From Fusicatenibacter saccharivorans (GTDB lineage Bacteria > Bacillota > Clostridia > Lachnospirales > Lachnospiraceae), in contig NZ_JAQEGR010000011.1 in assembly GCF_027667425.1 (NCBI RefSeq), forward strand, positions 89,933-153,932: 64,000 bases of DNA, given 5' to 3'. Below, one piece after another: positions 24,637-32,933 of the stretch. The position numbers were made by a program, and so were the translations under genes. The stretch's first letter is position 1, and every line of letters begins with the position of its first letter. The notes beneath the pieces were generated by a model. That model saw only the letters and a list, made by a program, of their open reading frames with translations. It searched no databases and was not told where the DNA came from.

Positions 24637-26178
24637 ATGGAAAATGAGTACATTATTGAGATGTTGAACATCACCAAAGAATTCCCGGGTATCAAGGCGA
24701 ACGACAACATTACGTTACAGCTCAAAAAAGGAGAAATCCATGCTCTGCTTGGAGAAAACGGTGCAGGAAAATCAACCCTGATGAGTATTCTTTTTGGTCT
24801 GTATCAGCCTACCTCCGGAATCATCAAGAAGAATGGGCAGGAAGTCCATATCAACACGCCGAACGACGCCAATGATCTCAACATCGGTATGGTGCACCAG
24901 CACTTTAAGCTGGTCGAATGTTTCTCGGTTCTCGACAACATCATCCTCGGCGTAGAGCCGACCAAAGGCCTTTTCCTCGAGAAAAAGAATGCCCGTGCAA
25001 AAGTCATGGAACTGAGCGAGAAATACGGTCTGATGGTCGATCCGGACGCTCTGATCTCGGATATCACCGTCGGCATGCAGCAGCGTACCGAAATTCTGAA
25101 AATGCTCTACCGTGACAACGAAGTCCTGATCTTCGACGAGCCGACCGCGGTTCTGACGCCGCAGGAAATCGACGAGCTGATGAAGATCATGAAGAACCTC
25201 GCAAAAGAAGGAAAATCCATCCTCTTCATCACCCATAAACTCAACGAGATCATGGAAGTTGCCGACCGCTGTACGATTCTCCGCAAAGGAAAATACATCG
25301 GAACCGTCAACATCAGCGAAACTTCCAAAGAAGAGCTCTCCCGCATGATGGTCGGAAGAAACGTCAGCTTTTCCGTCAACAAAAAGCCGTCAAAACCGGG
25401 CGACACCGTTCTGAAAGTAGAGCACATAACCGTACCGAGCAAGGTGCACGGAAACAACGCCGTCAAAGATGTTTCCTTTAATGTAAGAAAAGGCGAGATT
25501 GTCTGCATCGCAGGTATCGATGGAAACGGCCAGTCCGAGTTCGTTCAGGGCCTCACGGGACTGGAAAAAGTATCCGGCGGTAAAATTCTGTTCAACGGAC
25601 AGGACATCACGAAAGCTTCCATCCGCGACCGCTCCAAGATGGGCATGAGCCACATCCCGGAGGACCGCCATAAACACGGCCTCGTGCTGGATTACTCCAT
25701 CGAGCAGAACATGGTGCTGCAGCGTTACTGGCAGCCGGAATTTGAATCCTTCGGCTTTATCAAATCAAAAGCCGTGCGCGAATATGCCGAGCGCCTGATC
25801 GAGCAGTACGATGTCCGCAGCGGCCAGGGTCCTGTGACCATCACCCGCAGCATGTCCGGCGGAAACCAGCAGAAAGCGATCATCGCGCGTGAGATCGACA
25901 AAGATCCTGATCTTCTCGTTGCGGTACAGCCTACCCGTGGTCTTGATGTCGGAGCCATCGAATACATTCACAGCCAGCTCGTTGCACAGCGCGACAAGGG
26001 AAAAGCCGTTCTTCTGGTTTCTCTGGAACTGGATGAGGTTATGGATGTTTCCGACCGTATTCTTGTTATGTACGAAGGAGAGCTGGTCGGCCAGCTGGAT
26101 CCGAAAACCGTTTCTGTCGAAGAACTCGGTCTCTACATGGCAGGTGCAAAACGGGATCCGGTTCCCGAAGAAGTATAA
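24637..26178 (+). CDS. Nucleoside ABC transporter ATPase, two-domain
   Basis: A 513-residue ATPase with two ABC domains in tandem, as in RbsA/NupO-type importers. The first has Walker A GENGAGKS and Walker B VLIFDEPTAV with a weak signature (ITVGMQQR). The second has a degenerate P-loop (GIDGNGQSE) and signature MSGGNQQK. It powers the importer formed by the lipoprotein and the two permeases. Two ATGs are possible; I prefer 24637 because AAAGGGA is then 9 bases away and not 3. The next gene starts 18 bases later. Confidence 0.93.
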   Translation: MENEYIIEMLNITKEFPGIKANDNITLQLKKGEIHALLGENGAGKSTLMSILFGLYQPTSGIIKKNGQEVHINTPNDANDLNIGMVHQHFKLVECFSVLDNIILGVEPTKGLFLEKKNARAKVMELSEKYGLMVDPDALISDITVGMQQRTEILKMLYRDNEVLIFDEPTAVLTPQEIDELMKIMKNLAKEGKSILFITHKLNEIMEVADRCTILRKGKYIGTVNISETSKEELSRMMVGRNVSFSVNKKPSKPGDTVLKVEHITVPSKVHGNNAVKDVSFNVRKGEIVCIAGIDGNGQSEFVQGLTGLEKVSGGKILFNGQDITKASIRDRSKMGMSHIPEDRHKHGLVLDYSIEQNMVLQRYWQPEFESFGFIKSKAVREYAERLIEQYDVRSGQGPVTITRSMSGGNQQKAIIAREIDKDPDLLVAVQPTRGLDVGAIEYIHSQLVAQRDKGKAVLLVSLELDEVMDVSDRILVMYEGELVGQLDPKTVSVEELGLYMAGAKRDPVPEEV

Positions 26179-26196
26179 AAGAGAGGTAAGAAAAGC

Positions 26197-27318
26197 ATGA
26201 ACGAAAAAACGAAAAACGCTCTTCTGTCCATTGTCGCTTCTCTTGTATGTATTGTGATCGGTCTTCTTGTGGGATTTATCATTTTATACTGCATCAACGC
26301 GGAGAACGCAGTGGATGGATTTACACGAATCATCAAAGGCGGCTTTTACTTAAAGCCGAAAGGAATCGGAAGTGAAATCGCTCAGTCCGCTCCCCTGATT
26401 ATGACCGGACTTTCGGTTGCATTTGCTTTTAAAACAGGTCTGTTCAACATCGGTGCTGCCGGACAGTACACCGTCGGTGTCTTCGGCGCCCTGTATTTTG
26501 CCATCATCCTCCACATGCCATGGTATGTATGCCTTCTGGCTGCTATGGTCTGCGGAGCCATCTGGGGAGCAGTTCCTGGTATCTTCAAAGCATACTTCAA
26601 CGTAAATGAAGTTATTACTTCCATCATGTTCAACTGGATTGGTCTTTATCTTGTCAATGAGCTGATGTACAACACCATCCCGGACATGTATGATCAGAAG
26701 ACCACACGTACTTACAAATTAAGCTCCGCTTCTCCGAAATCCCTGATTCCGGACTGCGGCATGAACTCCATTTTCCGTACCAGTTCCACAACGATTGCGA
26801 TTTTCATTGCGATTGCCATTGCGGTCATCATCTACATCGTTCTGAACAAAACAACCTTCGGCTATGAGCTGAAAGCCTGCGGGTTCAATAAGGATGCTGC
26901 CAAATACGCCGGCATCAACGAGAAGAGAAACGTTGTTCTCTCCATGACCATCGCAGGTGCGCTTGCCGGAATCGGTGCAGGCCTCTACTTCCTCTCCGGT
27001 GCATCCGAGTGGAACCCGCAGGTATCGACAGCACTCCCGGCCATCGGATTTAATGGTATCCCGGTTGCGCTTCTTGCACTTAGCAACCCGATCGGCGTTA
27101 TCTTCGCTGCTCTCTTCGTTGCTCATATTTCGGTCGGCGGTGCTTACCTGCCTACGAAATATTATCAGCCGGAGATCGCGGACCTGATCGTTGCCGTTAT
27201 CATTTACCTTTGCGCATTCGTCACCCTGTTCAAGGGCATCGTTGCAAACCTGTTCAAGAGCAAAAAAGAGCAGAAAGCAAATGCCAATGCAGACAACGGA
27301 AAGGAGGAGAAGAAATAA
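26197..27318 (+). CDS. Nucleoside ABC transporter permease 1
   Basis: A 373-residue membrane protein of the BPD_transp_2 (NupP/YufP-like) family with about nine helices and an N-terminal helix. The conserved segment GLFNIGAAGQYTVG and the coupling EAA-like stretch (ACGFNKDAAKYAGINEKRNV) are visible. It has a charged C-terminal tail (KSKKEQKANANADNGKEEKK). Its stop overlaps the next permease start by one base. GAGAGGTAAG precedes the ATG. Confidence 0.92.
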   Translation: MNEKTKNALLSIVASLVCIVIGLLVGFIILYCINAENAVDGFTRIIKGGFYLKPKGIGSEIAQSAPLIMTGLSVAFAFKTGLFNIGAAGQYTVGVFGALYFAIILHMPWYVCLLAAMVCGAIWGAVPGIFKAYFNVNEVITSIMFNWIGLYLVNELMYNTIPDMYDQKTTRTYKLSSASPKSLIPDCGMNSIFRTSSTTIAIFIAIAIAVIIYIVLNKTTFGYELKACGFNKDAAKYAGINEKRNVVLSMTIAGALAGIGAGLYFLSGASEWNPQVSTALPAIGFNGIPVALLALSNPIGVIFAALFVAHISVGGAYLPTKYYQPEIADLIVAVIIYLCAFVTLFKGIVANLFKSKKEQKANANADNGKEEKK

Positions 27319-28253
27319 TGTTCCTTTTAATTAAATTTACCTTACTGTACGCCGTTGTTCTGATGCTCGTTGCGATGGGCGGTATGTTCTCCGAGCGAAG
27401 CGGTGTCATCAACATCGCGCTGGAAGGAATCATGGCGATCGGCGGCCTTGCCGGTGTCTTCGTCCTGGTTCTGTTCCCGGACCTCCCGGCTCCTGCACTT
27501 GTGGCACTTTCCATTCTGGCGAGCGCCGTATCCGGTATGATCTACTCTCTGCTGCTTGGCTTCTCCGCCATCACACTGAAAGCAGACCAGACGATCGGCG
27601 GAACCGCGCTGAACATGCTGGCTACTGCCATTGCCATCGTCCTGGTAAAAGCATTCAACAACGGCTCGGATGCCGGAAACGGTGCAGCTTCCGCAAAGCT
27701 GAACTACACCAACGCCGCTTTCATTTACAAGATCGGACCATTTACCGTGAACATCTTCCTGTTCATCGGCATCATCCTTCTGATCTGCAGCTACGTGTTC
27801 CTCTTCAAAACGAAATGGGGACTGCGCCTGCGTGCCTGCGGTGAGCATCCACAGGCAGCCGACTCTGTTGGTATCAACGTATACCAGTGGAGATACACCG
27901 GTGTTATCATCTCCGGTGCACTCGGCGGTATCGGCGGATTTGCCTACATCGTTCCGTCCGTTACCACCTGGAACTTCGAAGTCGGCGTAGCCGGTGCCGG
28001 ATTCCTTGCCCTCGCTGTTATGATCTTCGGTCAGTGGAAACCGTTCCACATTGCCGGAGCAGCCGTATTCTTTGCGGTATTCCGTTCCCTGGCAAACATT
28101 GCGGACTCCACCGTCCTCTCCCATCTGGGACTGTCCAAGAACATTTACAACATGATGCCGTTTATCGCATCCATGATTATTCTCGCCTTCACATCCAAGA
28201 ATTCCCAGGCTCCGAAAGCCGAAGGTATTCCATACGATAAGGGCGCAAGATAA
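27318..28253 (+). CDS. Nucleoside ABC transporter permease 2
   Basis: A 311-residue partner permease (NupQ/YufQ-like) with about eight helices. SGVINIALEGIMAIGG and LRLRACGEHPQAADSVGINV mark the family and the ATPase contact. The ATG at 27318 overlaps the previous stop (TAATG) and AAAGGAGGAG lies upstream, so translation is coupled to permease 1. The operon ends in the structured repeat at 28257. Confidence 0.92.
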   Translation: MFLLIKFTLLYAVVLMLVAMGGMFSERSGVINIALEGIMAIGGLAGVFVLVLFPDLPAPALVALSILASAVSGMIYSLLLGFSAITLKADQTIGGTALNMLATAIAIVLVKAFNNGSDAGNGAASAKLNYTNAAFIYKIGPFTVNIFLFIGIILLICSYVFLFKTKWGLRLRACGEHPQAADSVGINVYQWRYTGVIISGALGGIGGFAYIVPSVTTWNFEVGVAGAGFLALAVMIFGQWKPFHIAGAAVFFAVFRSLANIADSTVLSHLGLSKNIYNMMPFIASMIILAFTSKNSQAPKAEGIPYDKGAR

Positions 28254-28256
28254 TAT

Positions 28257-28401
28257 GTAACTATTCAGAGCCATGTGAAATGGAAGAAAAAATTGCGAAT
28301 CATGCTTGCATGAATGAGCGGTTTTTTCTGGAATTTCATATGGCGAGCAGCCACATCGAGATGCAGCGCAGCGGAATCGAGATGTGGCTCTGAATAGTTA
28401 C
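28257..28401. repeat. 145-base nested palindromic element
   Basis: Perfect 17-base terminal inverted repeats (GTAACTATTCAGAGCCA at 28257-28273; complement at 28385-28401). Inside are a second, imperfect pair of arms (28271-28292 with 28322-28342), a CATGC-TT-GCATG palindrome at 28301-28312 and a smaller hairpin at about 28351-28387. It may serve as operon terminator. Copies of its end motif recur at 50072-50118 and of its core palindrome at 32355-32371, which indicates a dispersed repeat family. Confidence 0.75.
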
Positions 28402-28501
28402 AATTTTTAAAGGCAGAGCCGTTAAATCCGAACTGTGTTTTTTCGGCTCTGCCTTTTCTCTATCATTCTGATTTATTTTTCATAAAAGAAAGGAAAAAAT
28501 T

Positions 28502-29143
28502 ATGCTGAACACCAAATTATTTGACCACACTATCTTAAAAGCAGACGCAACCGAAGCACAGGTTGCAAAGATCTGCGACGAGGCACTTGCACATGATTTT
28601 GCTTCTGTCTGCGTCAACCAGTACTACACCAAATTCGTTGCTGAAAAGCTCAAAGGATCTGACGTCAAAGTCTGCACCGTTGTCGGCTTCCCTCTGGGCA
28701 TGTCCGATACCCGTGTAAAAGCGTTTGAGACCCGTGCGGCCATCGAAGACGGTGCACAGGAGGTTGATATGGTCATCAACGTCGGAGCCCTCAAAGACGG
28801 CAAATACGACTTCGTACGCTCCGATATCCAGACCTTAAAAGAAGTATGCGGCAAGGACATCGTTCTGAAAGTCATCATCGAGACCTGCCTTTTAACCGAT
28901 GAAGAGAAAGTAAAAGCGTGCAAGCTCGCAAAAGAAGCCGGCGCTGACTTCGTAAAAACCTCCACCGGATTTTCTACCGGCGGTGCAAAAGCGGCTGATG
29001 TTGCCCTGATGAGAAAGACCGTAGGCCCGGATATGGGCGTAAAAGCTTCCGGCGGAATCCACAACGCAGACGAGGCACAGGCTATGGTAGATGCCGGCGC
29101 AAGCCGTCTCGGAACAAGCGCAACACTGGCTATCATCGGATAA
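28502..29143 (+). CDS. deoC: Deoxyribose-phosphate aldolase
   Basis: A 213-residue class I aldolase that splits 2-deoxyribose-5-phosphate into glyceraldehyde-3-phosphate and acetaldehyde. Motifs: LFDHTILKADAT, CTVVGFPLG, EVDMVINVGALKDG, the Schiff-base lysine in FVKTSTGFS and the second conserved lysine in VKASGGIHN. Length is typical. AAGAAAGGAAA precedes the ATG. It acts downstream of nucleoside phosphorolysis; a phosphopentomutase would be needed and is not in this window. The udk gene follows after 13 bases. Confidence 0.95.
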   Translation: MLNTKLFDHTILKADATEAQVAKICDEALAHDFASVCVNQYYTKFVAEKLKGSDVKVCTVVGFPLGMSDTRVKAFETRAAIEDGAQEVDMVINVGALKDGKYDFVRSDIQTLKEVCGKDIVLKVIIETCLLTDEEKVKACKLAKEAGADFVKTSTGFSTGGAKAADVALMRKTVGPDMGVKASGGIHNADEAQAMVDAGASRLGTSATLAIIG

Positions 29144-29156
29144 AAAGGAGTTTCTT

Positions 29157-29786
29157 ATGGATACGATACTGATAGGAATTGCCGGAGGAACCGGCAGTGG
29201 AAAAACGACACTGGCAGATAAGCTGGTAGAAAGTTTTGGACGCGATGAAGTGAGCATTCTGCGCCATGACAACTATTACAAACGCCATGACGATATTCCT
29301 TTTGAGGAGCGTGCCAAATTAAATTACGATCATCCCGATGCCTTTGATACCGACCTGTTATGCCAGCACATTCTCGAGCTGAAAGCCGGAAAATCCATCG
29401 AGATGCCGGTTTACGATTATGCCATGCAGAACCGCTCGGATAAAACGATTCTGGTCCATCCTGCCCCGGTTATCGTGCTCGAGGGCATTCTCCTCTTCGT
29501 TGAGAAGGATCTCTGCGATCTGATGGACATCAAAGTCTTTGTCGATACCGATGCGGACGTGCGGATTCTCCGCCGGATCCTGCGCGATGTAAAAGAGCGC
29601 GGCCGTTCCCTGGACAGCGTTGTAACGCAGTACCTGACGACCGTAAAACCGATGCACGAGCAGTTCGTAGAGCCGAGCAAGCGCCGTGCCGACGTGATCA
29701 TCCCGGAGGGCGGACAGAACACCGTTGCTCTTGAAATGCTGATCGAGCGGGTACGTAAGCATCTGAATCTGGTGCAGAACCAGTAA
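29157..29786 (+). CDS. udk: Uridine kinase
   Basis: A 209-residue P-loop kinase that phosphorylates uridine and cytidine. Walker A GGTGSGKTT is at residues 10-18. The family segments RHDNYYKRHDDIPFEER, NYDHPDAFDT, PVYDYAMQNRS, VLEGILLF, the lid (RRILRDVKERGRSLDSV) and PSKRRADVIIPEGG are present. I chose 29157 because AAAGGAG precedes it; the longer frame lies inside deoC. It ends the nucleoside block and converges on the DUF3881 gene with a shared terminator between. Confidence 0.93.
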   Translation: MDTILIGIAGGTGSGKTTLADKLVESFGRDEVSILRHDNYYKRHDDIPFEERAKLNYDHPDAFDTDLLCQHILELKAGKSIEMPVYDYAMQNRSDKTILVHPAPVIVLEGILLFVEKDLCDLMDIKVFVDTDADVRILRRILRDVKERGRSLDSVVTQYLTTVKPMHEQFVEPSKRRADVIIPEGGQNTVALEMLIERVRKHLNLVQNQ

Positions 29787-29820
29787 ACATCCGTTTATCG
29801 CTATAAAAATCTGCAAAAAA

Positions 29821-29861
29821 AGAACGAGGACTGAATTTTCTCTTTTTCCGCCCTCGCTCTT
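29821..29861. terminator. Bidirectional terminator between udk and DUF3881
   Basis: AGAACGAGG at 29821-29829 pairs with CCTCGCTCT at 29852-29860, with T-run after and A-run before. Confidence 0.65.
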
Positions 29862-29873
29862 TTTATTTTTCCC

Positions 29874-30752
29874 TTACAGATGTTCCAGCATTCCCTGCAG
29901 CCAGATCTGGCCTTTGAAACGTCTTCCCACTTCCGGTACTCCAAATAAATCCTTTTCGTTGATACAGATGTCTATCGGCACATCGTTGCAGACGAGGCCG
30001 AGCTCATACACCCGCTCGCCCGTTACCGCGTTCTTCGTTGTATTCATCTCCGTAATTTCACCCATCACGCTGTACTGGTCACATTCGAGACCGCTCGGCA
30101 TGAAAAAGCTATCTACAATAGAAAAGACATCTTCCTTCGTCAGACGCTGGGAAATCATGGCATATGTGTCAATATCATCCATGGTGAGACTTTCCATCGC
30201 ATCCTCATCCCCGTTTCTGGCAGCCGAGATCAGTGAATTCTTCTGCTGCGTGCTGCGACGCTCCTTCTCGACCTGTTCCGGGTCTTTCTGGATCGGAAGC
30301 AGAATTGTTCCTTCCGCTGCAAGACCGGAGACAGAAAGCGGGAGCGGAAGCGGCTGCAGCGCATTTTTCTGTTTCATCTCAAGATATTCCGCTGCATGCG
30401 TCAGATAAAAGATCATCGTGATGCCAAGCCGCATATCGTCGCAGGCGCCTGCAAACGATTCCTTATCGACGTGGCGCTCCACCGATACCTCCTCGTAGGA
30501 ACTGATCTGTCCGCCCTCGAAATAGGGATAATAATATTCCATCTGGAAACGGTTGTTCTCATCAATTTCCCCACAGACCGTGATACCACAGTCATATGCA
30601 TATTCTTTCGAAAATTCAGCAAAAAGGTGGTGTTCTTCTGTTTCCACAATCTTTTTACGGTCGTAGTTTTCTACTACATCACGAAGAAGCTCCTGGAGTT
30701 CTTTCGTCGTCTTGATCTTTGAAAATCCAATGGTTTTCAGGTAAGCGTGCAT
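29874..30752 (-). CDS. DUF3881 family protein
   Basis: A 292-residue protein of a family largely confined to Lachnospiraceae and relatives, function unknown. It starts MHAYLKTIGFSKIKTTKELQ. The N-terminal half has acidic and aromatic segments (MEYYYPYFEGGQISSYEEVS); the second half has an acidic helix (NGDEDAMESLTMDDID) and a beta-rich end with FMPSGLECDQYSVMGEI, reminiscent of a small binding barrel. No signal peptide or membrane helix is seen. I chose the ATG at 30752 because GAGAGGAGGTG lies just upstream. It is downstream of serS on the same strand with a 39-base gap and may be co-transcribed. Confidence 0.75.
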   Translation of the reverse strand: MHAYLKTIGFSKIKTTKELQELLRDVVENYDRKKIVETEEHHLFAEFSKEYAYDCGITVCGEIDENNRFQMEYYYPYFEGGQISSYEEVSVERHVDKESFAGACDDMRLGITMIFYLTHAAEYLEMKQKNALQPLPLPLSVSGLAAEGTILLPIQKDPEQVEKERRSTQQKNSLISAARNGDEDAMESLTMDDIDTYAMISQRLTKEDVFSIVDSFFMPSGLECDQYSVMGEITEMNTTKNAVTGERVYELGLVCNDVPIDICINEKDLFGVPEVGRRFKGQIWLQGMLEHL

Positions 30753-30791
30753 AAGAACACCTCCTCTCATTCCTTTGTATTTCTTATGCGA

Positions 30792-32081
30792 TTAGTGTTT
30801 CGGAACCAGTTTCTCTTTTCCGCCCATGTACATACGAAGAACTTCCGGAATGCTTACGGTTCCGTCGGCATTCAGGTTGTTCTCCAGGAATGCGATCAGC
30901 ATACGCGGCGGAGCAACTACGGTGTTGTTCAGGGTATGTGCCAGGTATTTCTTTCCGTCCTCGCCGTTGACACGGATTTTCAGACGTCTTGCCTGTGCAT
31001 CACCAAGGTTGGAGCAGCTTCCTACCTCGAAGTATTTCTTCTGACGCGGAGACCATGCCTCAACATCGACAGATTTTACTTTCAGGTCAGCCAGGTCACC
31101 GGAGCAGCACTCCAGAGTACGAACCGGGATATCCATGGAACGGAACAGGTCTACGGTGTTCTTCCACAGTTTGTCATACCACATCATGCTGTCTTCCGGT
31201 TTGCAGACAACAACCATCTCCTGTTTCTCGAACTGATGGATACGATAAACACCACGCTCCTCGATGCCGTGTGCTCCTTTTTCTTTACGGAAGCACGGAG
31301 AGTAGCTGGTCAGGGTCAGAGGCAGTTTCTCCTCCGGGATGATGCTGTCGATGAATTTACCGATCATGGAGTGCTCGCTGGTTCCGATCAGGTACAGATC
31401 CTCGCCCTCGATTTTGTACATCATGGACTCCATCTCAGCGAAGCTCATAACACCGTTTACGACGTTGCCGTGGATCATGAAAGGCGGTACGCAGTAGGTA
31501 AATCCGCGGTCGATCATGAAATCTCTTGCATAAGAAAGGATGGCAGAGTGGAGGCGTGCAATGTCGCCCATCAGATAATAGAATCCGTTTCCTGCAACTT
31601 CTCTTGCTGCGTCCAGATCGATTCCGTCGAAGGACTCCATAATGTCGGTGTGATACGGGATTTCAAAATCCGGTACAACCGGCTCGCCGAAGCGCTCTGC
31701 TTCTACGTTCTCGCTGTCATCTTTTCCGATCGGTACGGAAGGATCGATGATGTTCGGGATCACCATCATGATCTTCTTGATTTCTTCTTCTACTTCTTTT
31801 TCTCTTGCAGAAAGAGCCTCGATGCGGGAACCGTCAACAGCTACCTGTTTCTTTACTTCCTCAGCCTCTTCTCTCTTGCCCTGGCCCATCAGTGCGCCGA
31901 TCTGTTTGGAGATTTTGTTTCTTTTTGCACGAAGTGCTTCCACTTCCTGTTTGATGTCACGGTTTTCTTTATCCAGCTCGATGACTTTATCAACCAGCTC
32001 CAGTTTCTGATCCTGGAATTTATTTCGGATATTCTGTTTTACAACTTCCGGGTTTTCTCTTAAAAACTTAATGTCTAACAT
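30792..32081 (-). CDS. serS: Seryl-tRNA synthetase
   Basis: A 429-residue class II enzyme that charges tRNA-Ser. The N-terminal 110 residues form the long coiled-coil arm that contacts the tRNA. The catalytic core has motif 2 (SPCFRKEKGAHGIEERGVYR) and the motif 3 region (VVAPPRMLIAFLENN). The serine-site segment LIGTSEHSM and the SCSNLGDAQARR stretch are present. AGGAGGAAATT precedes the ATG. I see no T-box leader upstream. The location next to parB and DUF4446 is usual in Lachnospiraceae. Confidence 0.96.
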   Translation of the reverse strand: MLDIKFLRENPEVVKQNIRNKFQDQKLELVDKVIELDKENRDIKQEVEALRAKRNKISKQIGALMGQGKREEAEEVKKQVAVDGSRIEALSAREKEVEEEIKKIMMVIPNIIDPSVPIGKDDSENVEAERFGEPVVPDFEIPYHTDIMESFDGIDLDAAREVAGNGFYYLMGDIARLHSAILSYARDFMIDRGFTYCVPPFMIHGNVVNGVMSFAEMESMMYKIEGEDLYLIGTSEHSMIGKFIDSIIPEEKLPLTLTSYSPCFRKEKGAHGIEERGVYRIHQFEKQEMVVVCKPEDSMMWYDKLWKNTVDLFRSMDIPVRTLECCSGDLADLKVKSVDVEAWSPRQKKYFEVGSCSNLGDAQARRLKIRVNGEDGKKYLAHTLNNTVVAPPRMLIAFLENNLNADGTVSIPEVLRMYMGGKEKLVPKH

Positions 32082-32406
32082 AATTTCCTCCTAGTAGATC
32101 TTATCCCCTCATTTTGGCGGGATTCTTTTTGTTCTTTCCAGCCCGGAACCACTGCCGTTTTTCCAGCATTTATGCGGGTTTGGCGCGTTCCAGTACCATC
32201 ATATAACAGTATATGCATTTTTTCAAGCGTTCTTTCATGCTGTTTACAGTTCACCCGCGCCATTCGCAAAACCGCGCTTTCAGCGCTCTCCGCTGCTTCG
32301 CAGCTCTTTTTGCTCATACCCTGGCGCTCCCTTCGTGCATTCATAGAGACAGATTTTCATGCAAGCATGAAATCTGCCTCCACGAATGCACGAGTGAACT
32401 TTTGCC
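32082..32406. repeat. Gene-free gap with REP-like hairpins
   Basis: No convincing gene. A long imperfect hairpin lies at 32335-32389 (TGCATTC...GAATGCA, inner CAGATTT...AAATCTG, core TTCATGC-AA-GCATGAA). Two short perfect hairpins lie at about 32275-32305 (GCGC-TTTC-AGCGC and GCTGC-TTC-GCAGC). The core palindrome matches that in the 28257 element. Confidence 0.6.
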
Positions 32407-32922
32407 CTACATCAGATCGATCGAATTCATCGTAATTGCCTGGCGCAGCGCGTCGATTTCCTCGGCGCTCAGCATGATATAGGACTCGCCTTTTACGATC
32501 TCTTTCAGATATAAAAAGCAGTTGTCACGGCTGTGGATTGCATTTAGGATAAAACCTGTGTTTTCTTTGTCGAGCATTGCCAGCGCAAAACTCATCTTTC
32601 CGCCCACATCGTCAAACGCATCATATTTTACGATTCCGTATTTGTTCAGCGTCATGCCCTGGATCTTTTTCAGATCCGCAAGATTCTTTTTCGTCAGCTC
32701 ATTCTGCTTGTTCAGTTTGTCAATTTCCTTGAACCGCTGATGAAACAGCTTTTCGAGTGACTGGGCGTCTTTTCCCTTCATAAAGCTTCTGTACTTCTGG
32801 TTCAGTCTGCTCAGACGCAGCGACATGCTGACCGTCATAATCATCATCACGATAATCAGTACAATCAGAAGAAGTACAACAACGCCAAGGTCAATTCCTA
32901 CCTTACTAAATAAATCGCTCAT
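32407..32922 (-). CDS. DUF4446 family membrane-anchored protein
   Basis: A 171-residue protein. One N-terminal transmembrane helix (about 10-33) is followed by a coiled-coil stretch (about 38-88, MSLRLSRLNQKYRSFMKG, then LEKLFHQRFKEIDKLNKQ) and a small beta-rich domain (MTLNKYGIVKYDAFDDVGGK, FILNAIHSRDNCFLY). The family is of unknown function and is regularly found beside parAB in Clostridia. It lies 11 bases after the parB stop on the same strand, so it is likely in the same operon, and a link to chromosome organisation or division is inferred. Confidence 0.85.
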   Translation of the reverse strand: MSDLFSKVGIDLGVVVLLLIVLIIVMMIMTVSMSLRLSRLNQKYRSFMKGKDAQSLEKLFHQRFKEIDKLNKQNELTKKNLADLKKIQGMTLNKYGIVKYDAFDDVGGKMSFALAMLDKENTGFILNAIHSRDNCFLYLKEIVKGESYIMLSAEEIDALRQAITMNSIDLM

Positions 32923-32933
32923 TATTCTACCTC

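Noticed and set aside
30747..32063. 438-residue plus-strand frame antisense to serS
   Set aside because: It is the mirror frame of a certain seryl-tRNA synthetase gene and shows no family features.
32075..32344. 89-residue minus-strand frame upstream of serS
   Set aside because: It runs through short hairpins of repeat type and has no clear ribosome site; treated as repeat DNA.
32082..32406. Possible T-box riboswitch before serS
   Set aside because: I looked for the conserved AGGGTGGxACCGCG and found only weak partial matches on the minus strand.
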